Below, piece after piece: positions 6,392 to 8,923 of a stretch of DNA of 8,923 nucleotides (position 1 is its first letter; each line of letters begins with the position of its first letter). Made by a program: the position numbers and the translations under genes. Under the pieces are notes generated by a model. That model searched no databases, had not been told where the DNA came from, and saw nothing but the letters and a program-made list of their open reading frames with translations. This DNA is from Deltaproteobacteria bacterium (GTDB lineage: Bacteria > Desulfobacterota > GWC2-55-46 > JADFVP01): the NCBI GenBank assembly GCA_024275855.1, contig JAJRYL010000149.1, positions 1-8,923 of the forward strand, read 5' to 3'.

Positions 6392-6397
6392 ACGCCT
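6382..6397 (-). terminator. Hairpin overlapping the end of the YHS-flavoprotein gene
   Basis: AGGCGT-TTTT-ACGCCT is a perfect 6-bp stem with a four-base loop that includes the minus-strand stop codon. Downstream on that strand the next T-run is CGCCTTTTAC, so it may be part of a terminator. It shares bases with the plus-strand terminator, as is common between convergent genes. Confidence 0.35.
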
Positions 6398-7466
6398 CGG
6401 CCCTTTTGCCTTTTCTAAGGTTAAGTATGTACTGCCTTGCCGCAAGCGCTGCCTTCGCCCCTTCTCCCGAGGCTATTATTATTCTTTTGCCAAAGGCGTT
6501 GGTAACGTCTCCGGCCGCAAATACACCGGGTAAAGAGGTAGAGCAGTCGGCGTTAATAATTATTTCTTTGTTGCTGTTGAGCCCTACCATGCCTGCGGCA
6601 AGTGCCGAGCAGGGTTTGAGGCCGATGGCTATGAATACGCCGGTTACCTCAAGGTCAAGCCTTTCGCGCGCGGCCTTTTTTCTTATTGCTACGCCCTCAA
6701 CCCCGTCTGTTCCCGTAAACTCAAGCACCTTGTAGCCTTCATATATTTTAAGGCGTTTGTTGCCTTTTATCTTATCTATTACTGTAGGATCGGCCGTAAG
6801 CGGCCCGTCCGTAATCAGGTGGATCTCGTTAGTAACGCTCCTCAGGTTGTCGGCCATCTGTAGCGCTGAGTTTCCGCCTCCTATAATAGCTATATCCTGC
6901 CCGTGTACAAAGGAACTGTCTTGTATGTGACCGTAAAAGATGCCTTTTCTCTGAAAATTCTCTTCACCCGGCACGTTAAGTTTTCTTCTGGTCATTCCCA
7001 TTGCGAATATAACCGTTTTTGTCCGGTATCGCTTAAGGTTTGACGTTACAACCTCGTACCCATTGGCTGTTTGCGCTACCTGTTCAACCTCGTCAATAAG
7101 GTGGTCCATGTAGTGCGAGTGGAGAAGCTGGCCCTTGAACTTCTTAACAAGCTCAGGGCCGGTTATAAAGTCGTACCCCATGTAATTCTTTATCTTTGTA
7201 CTGTCAAAGGCCTGTCCGCCAAGCTCTTTAGATATGAGAAAGGCGTTCATTTTTAATGTTTCGGCGTATACGCCGGCGGTAAGCCCGGCCGGGCCTCCAC
7301 CTATTATTATAAGGTCAAAGGAGTTCCGGCTCTCTTTTGGCGCGCTCTTTTTTAAAAAAATGTCGCTGCATCCTTCCGAGCAGAAGTAGTAGGTCTTTGC
7401 GTCGAGTTCCAGTGTAACGGCTTCGTCTTCGTCTACTTCCATATTGCATACGGGGTCTTTTTTCAC
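6390..7466 (-). CDS. YHS domain fused to thioredoxin-reductase-like FAD/NAD(P)H oxidoreductase without CxxC
   Basis: This is a 358-residue fusion. Residues 3-40 are a YHS domain (DPVCNMEV, then YYFCSEGC) with C7, C29 and C33, a small metal-binding module found in copper and mercury proteins. Residues 50-350 are a thioredoxin-reductase-type flavoprotein: FAD site IIIGGGPAG (53-61), NAD(P)H site IAIIGGGNSA (192-201) and second FAD motif GVFAAGDV (314-321). In true thioredoxin reductase YCATCDG precedes the second GGG motif; here the aligned segment is Y178-GHIQ-D183, so both redox cysteines are gone without a length change. It therefore cannot reduce thioredoxin in the usual way; ferredoxin/flavodoxin reductase-like or metal-linked electron transfer is possible. 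The start is GTG at 7466, because an in-frame TAA lies six bases upstream and later starts cut the YHS domain. GGAG is unusually far (13 bases) from it. Confidence 0.87.
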   Translation of the reverse strand: MKKDPVCNMEVDEDEAVTLELDAKTYYFCSEGCSDIFLKKSAPKESRNSFDLIIIGGGPAGLTAGVYAETLKMNAFLISKELGGQAFDSTKIKNYMGYDFITGPELVKKFKGQLLHSHYMDHLIDEVEQVAQTANGYEVVTSNLKRYRTKTVIFAMGMTRRKLNVPGEENFQRKGIFYGHIQDSSFVHGQDIAIIGGGNSALQMADNLRSVTNEIHLITDGPLTADPTVIDKIKGNKRLKIYEGYKVLEFTGTDGVEGVAIRKKAARERLDLEVTGVFIAIGLKPCSALAAGMVGLNSNKEIIINADCSTSLPGVFAAGDVTNAFGKRIIIASGEGAKAALAARQYILNLRKGKRAEA

Positions 7467-7524
7467 GGTTGCTTACTTTCTCCTTTCTCTCTTTTGTCTG
7501 GTAGCATGGGGTGGCGTATACTTG

Positions 7525-7553
7525 ATTATATCAGTTAAACGGGTGTGAATTAA
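7525..7553 (-). promoter_or_regulatory. Extended -10 promoter of the YHS-flavoprotein gene
   Basis: On the minus strand TGATATAAT (7525-7533) is a perfect extended -10 (TG-N-TATAAT). A weak -35, TTAATT (7548-7553), lies 17 bp upstream. Predicted transcript start is about 50 bases before the GTG. A dyad TGAT-TAT-ATCA (7523-7533) overlaps the -10 and could be a regulator site. Confidence 0.55.
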
Positions 7554-7670
7554 AGAAGAATACTCTTTTTTAGAAGGCGAGCCGGCAAAAGTGAAGGTGT
7601 AGGGGAGGGTGGAGTGGCGACCTTGCCGTCTCAAAGGTAAGGGGGCTGTGCGCTGTTGTGTGAAAAGCGG

Positions 7671-7725
7671 TGGTGCCGGAGAAGGGGCTCGAACCCTCAC
7701 GGAATTGCTTTCACGTGATTTTAAA
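7671..7725 (-). other. 3' half of tRNA-Leu(UAA), probable attachment-site scar
   Basis: Read on the minus strand: anticodon loop TTTAAAA (7719-7725, anticodon UAA), 3' anticodon strand TCACG, a 15-base class-II variable arm, T arm GAGGG/TTCGAGC/CCCTT with one G.U pair (7682-7698), seven-base acceptor strand CTCCGGC, discriminator A and encoded CCA (7671-7673). Long variable arm and CTCCGGCACCA are typical of leucine tRNAs. The five bases 5' of the anticodon loop do not pair with TCACG, and no GCCGGAG 5' acceptor strand is present, so identity ends at the anticodon loop. That is a usual crossover point for tyrosine integrases. It is not a functional tRNA gene; a displaced 3' half at an island edge is the best explanation, and a decayed tRNA the alternative. 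Confidence 0.75.
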
Positions 7726-7793
7726 TTTAGTAAAACGAAATATTAGAACACCTTGATATTGGTCTGGTTTCCCCGTTTCAGTTTGAAAAAAAG

Positions 7794-7825
7794 AGGGACA
7801 GAAGCACTACAGTGCTTCTGTCCCT
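7794..7825. repeat. Perfect palindrome with 15-bp arms (terminator- or REP-like)
   Basis: AGGGACAGAAGCACT (7794-7808) and its exact reverse complement (7811-7825) are separated by two bases. The central pairs open to form a small loop. An A-run precedes it, and TTCTGTTATTTTA follows. It could be a terminator, though the following T-run is poor. GGGACAG-type palindromes also occur as REP elements mobilised by Y1 (RAYT) transposases; only one copy is present here. Confidence 0.6.
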
Positions 7826-8328
7826 TCTGTTATTTTATGCCAATTTGGTTGTTTTTCAGCACAATTTCCAGCACAGTCGGGTGGGGTTAGCCCCTATAGC
7901 GAGACAGATTAAGTTTTTAACCTCTAATCGAATATTATCATGTCATAAGTCCTTGTGGCAATTGAAATGTTCATGATTATAGGTTCTGTAGTCTTAGAAA
8001 AATCGTAAGTTGCGTTTAAACCTTTCTAAGGCCTGTATGTATTCGTGGCAATAGTAATATGTAAGGAATATAGCTGTTTACGTACTGTGATCAACTCGCC
8101 GAACTCCATAGAGATACCTTGAAAGCATGGTGACATGTTTGCTTGAAGGTAGACCAATGGTTGATAAGAGCATAGACCTTTGTATTGATTGAATTTGGCC
8201 TTTAGTCTATTAATTTCTCAAGTATCTTGTAATAAAACCGATAAATGAATTAGAAACTATGCAGGCATATTAACAGTAAAACATCACTGAATATGTGTAT
8301 TGTTATGACTTTGAAGAGGAGCTAAACT
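7826..8328. other. Gene-free AT-rich stretch, about 500 bp
   Basis: Neither strand has a protein-like frame. I see a small GGGG-TTAG-CCCC hairpin (about 7884-7896), a 10-bp inverted repeat at 7991-8032, and, near the next gene, a weak promoter pair TTAACA (8270-8275) and TATGTG (8292-8297). It could hold a long leader, a small RNA, or eroded DNA at an island edge; no known RNA family is recognised. Confidence 0.4.
7991..8032. repeat. Inverted repeat, 10-bp arms
   Basis: GTCTTAGAAA (7991-8000) pairs with TTTCTAAGGC (8023-8032) with one G.U wobble, leaving a 22-base loop. No T-run follows. Function unknown; it may be part of an RNA structure. Confidence 0.35.
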
Positions 8329-8923
8329 ATGAATTTACAATCGCTTAAAACAAGGTTTATTGGTAGTTACACTTTTCTTGTCATTCTTTTTATAATTCAA
8401 GTCCCTATTATTTATGTGATTGTAGGCGGCATGAACCAGAAGTATGTTCAGGAGGATATAGCCGGCTCGTTAAGGAAGCGTGCCGTTGAGTTGCCGGAGA
8501 TATTGAATAGGCATATCCTGACAGGAGATGAGTCGCGTAAGGCCGCTTTTAAGACAAAGAAGGCCGAATATGATCGTGTTATCAAGACGTTAAGGGTGGG
8601 TTCCGAGGATATACCGCCGATAACCAACCCGGAGTTGTTGGCAAAACTCAATTTGGTCGAAAAGCGTTGGGGCGAGATGAAAAATGCGCTTGATGAGAAT
8701 ATGAAAAATGGTGAGACGATGAACGAGAGCCGGGCAATAGTGCAGGCGACTACCTTTCCGCTTGTTGCCAAGCTTAACAGTATAATCGATGCCGAGGTAT
8801 CCCTCAAAGACCCCAAGATATCAAAGTACATAAATGTTTCCGGTCTACAGAGGATGAGGACTGTAAAGCTCAGTTACCTGTTGGAGCGTTATGTAACATC
8901 GTACGAGGATAAAACAGGTGCCA
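8329..8923 (+). CDS. PilJ/NarX-type membrane sensor or chemoreceptor, N-terminal part
   Basis: The first 198 residues are in the window; the gene continues past the right edge. Residues about 12-34 form a single membrane helix after a short basic N-terminus, and a mostly helical, Lys/Glu-rich region (about 40-165) follows outside the membrane. From residue 168 the motif INVSGLQRMRTVKLSYLLE matches the signature helix of the type-IV-pili methyl-accepting transducer N-terminal domain (PilJ-N, also in NarX-like sensors; usual form NxSGxQRMxSxR). The output could be a methyl-accepting domain, a histidine kinase or a cyclase. The ATG at 8329 is supported by GAGGAG (8316-8321) seven bases upstream. 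It is the first gene right of the tRNA-Leu fragment, so it may be cargo of an integrated element. Confidence 0.78.
   Translation, partial: MNLQSLKTRFIGSYTFLVILFIIQVPIIYVIVGGMNQKYVQEDIAGSLRKRAVELPEILNRHILTGDESRKAAFKTKKAEYDRVIKTLRVGSEDIPPITNPELLAKLNLVEKRWGEMKNALDENMKNGETMNESRAIVQATTFPLVAKLNSIIDAEVSLKDPKISKYINVSGLQRMRTVKLSYLLERYVTSYEDKTGA

Larger units (their letters stand above)
7671..8923. mobile_element. Possible edge of an element integrated at tRNA-Leu
   Basis: Since the tRNA half points left with its 5' side missing on the right, the displaced original 3' end would border chromosome on the left (below 7671). Element DNA would then begin at about 7726 and run beyond the window, to a complete tRNA-Leu. 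Supporting this, the sequence becomes gene-poor and AT-rich at that point and carries a long perfect palindrome. No integrase is visible in the window, so the element itself is inferred. Confidence 0.33.

Noticed and set aside
7522..7533. FNR-like TTGAT...ATCA dyad at the YHS-flavoprotein promoter
   Set aside because: Spacing is three bases rather than the four of FNR/CRP-type sites, and the outer bases do not match.
7473..7700. 75-aa minus-strand frame beginning MRVRAPSPAP
   Set aside because: The RVRAPSPAP start is the usual false translation of a tRNA T-arm; the frame covers the tRNA-Leu fragment and the promoter region of the next gene.
7955..8052. GTGGCAAT repeated 90 bp apart
   Set aside because: Only eight bases match and flanks differ; no array is formed.
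8448..8831. 127-aa minus-strand frame
   Set aside because: Antisense shadow of the plus-strand sensor gene, which has a good ribosome site and a recognisable PilJ-type motif.

Overview
The window reads as a gene-dense bacterial chromosome segment, probably Gram-negative. Gene types (a proteobacterial-style short DksA/TraR protein, a type-IV-pili/NarX-like sensor N-terminus, a Lys/Ala-rich H1-like protein, a SulP-USP pair) would fit a deltaproteobacterium-like or related anaerobic lineage. That placement is inference; there is no rRNA or other strong phylogenetic marker. No CRISPR array, IS element or complete RNA gene is visible.

Layout, left to right. At 1-67 (minus) is the first part of a TetR-family regulator with its own promoter and a candidate operator. 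Bases 68-430 are non-coding and contain a long hairpin (334-386). At 431-781 (minus) is a small histone-H1-like protein with a Lys/Ala tail. At 1015-1269 (minus) is a SemiSWEET sugar transporter. Bases 1270-1753 hold no convincing large gene, but do contain two tiny ORFs that chain by overlapping stop/start codons into a 476-aa nitronate-monooxygenase-like flavoprotein (1754-3184, plus), which ends at a strong terminator.

On the minus strand from 5733 to 3384 lies a two-gene operon: a SulP anion transporter with a C-terminal STAS domain, followed 10 bp later by a tandem-domain universal stress protein. The stress-protein ribosome site directly abuts the transporter stop codon. Divergent from it at 5967-6308 (plus) is a short DksA/TraR-type C4 zinc-finger regulator preceded by an overlapping 7-codon ORF. 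Convergent with that is a minus-strand gene (7466-6390) encoding an unusual fusion: an N-terminal YHS metal-binding domain joined to a thioredoxin-reductase-like flavoprotein that has lost both redox cysteines.

At 7671-7725 (minus) is the 3' half of a tRNA-Leu(UAA), from anticodon loop to CCA, with no 5' half next to it. This is the typical scar of an element integrated at a tRNA gene. From the orientation, the left side would be core chromosome and 7726 onward would be inside the element. Consistent with this, the sequence changes character there: about 600 bp without genes, visibly AT-rich, with a perfect 15-bp-arm palindrome (7794-7825). It then leads into a new plus-strand gene (8329 to the window end) encoding the N-terminal sensor part of a PilJ/NarX-type membrane receptor.

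The most interesting observations are the tRNA-Leu half (island boundary), the YHS/TrxR-like fusion without its CxxC, the overlapping small-ORF chain before the nitronate-monooxygenase-like gene and the extra four-cysteine tail in that enzyme. I did not find a clearly new multi-gene system within the window; any cargo of the putative island lies beyond the right edge.
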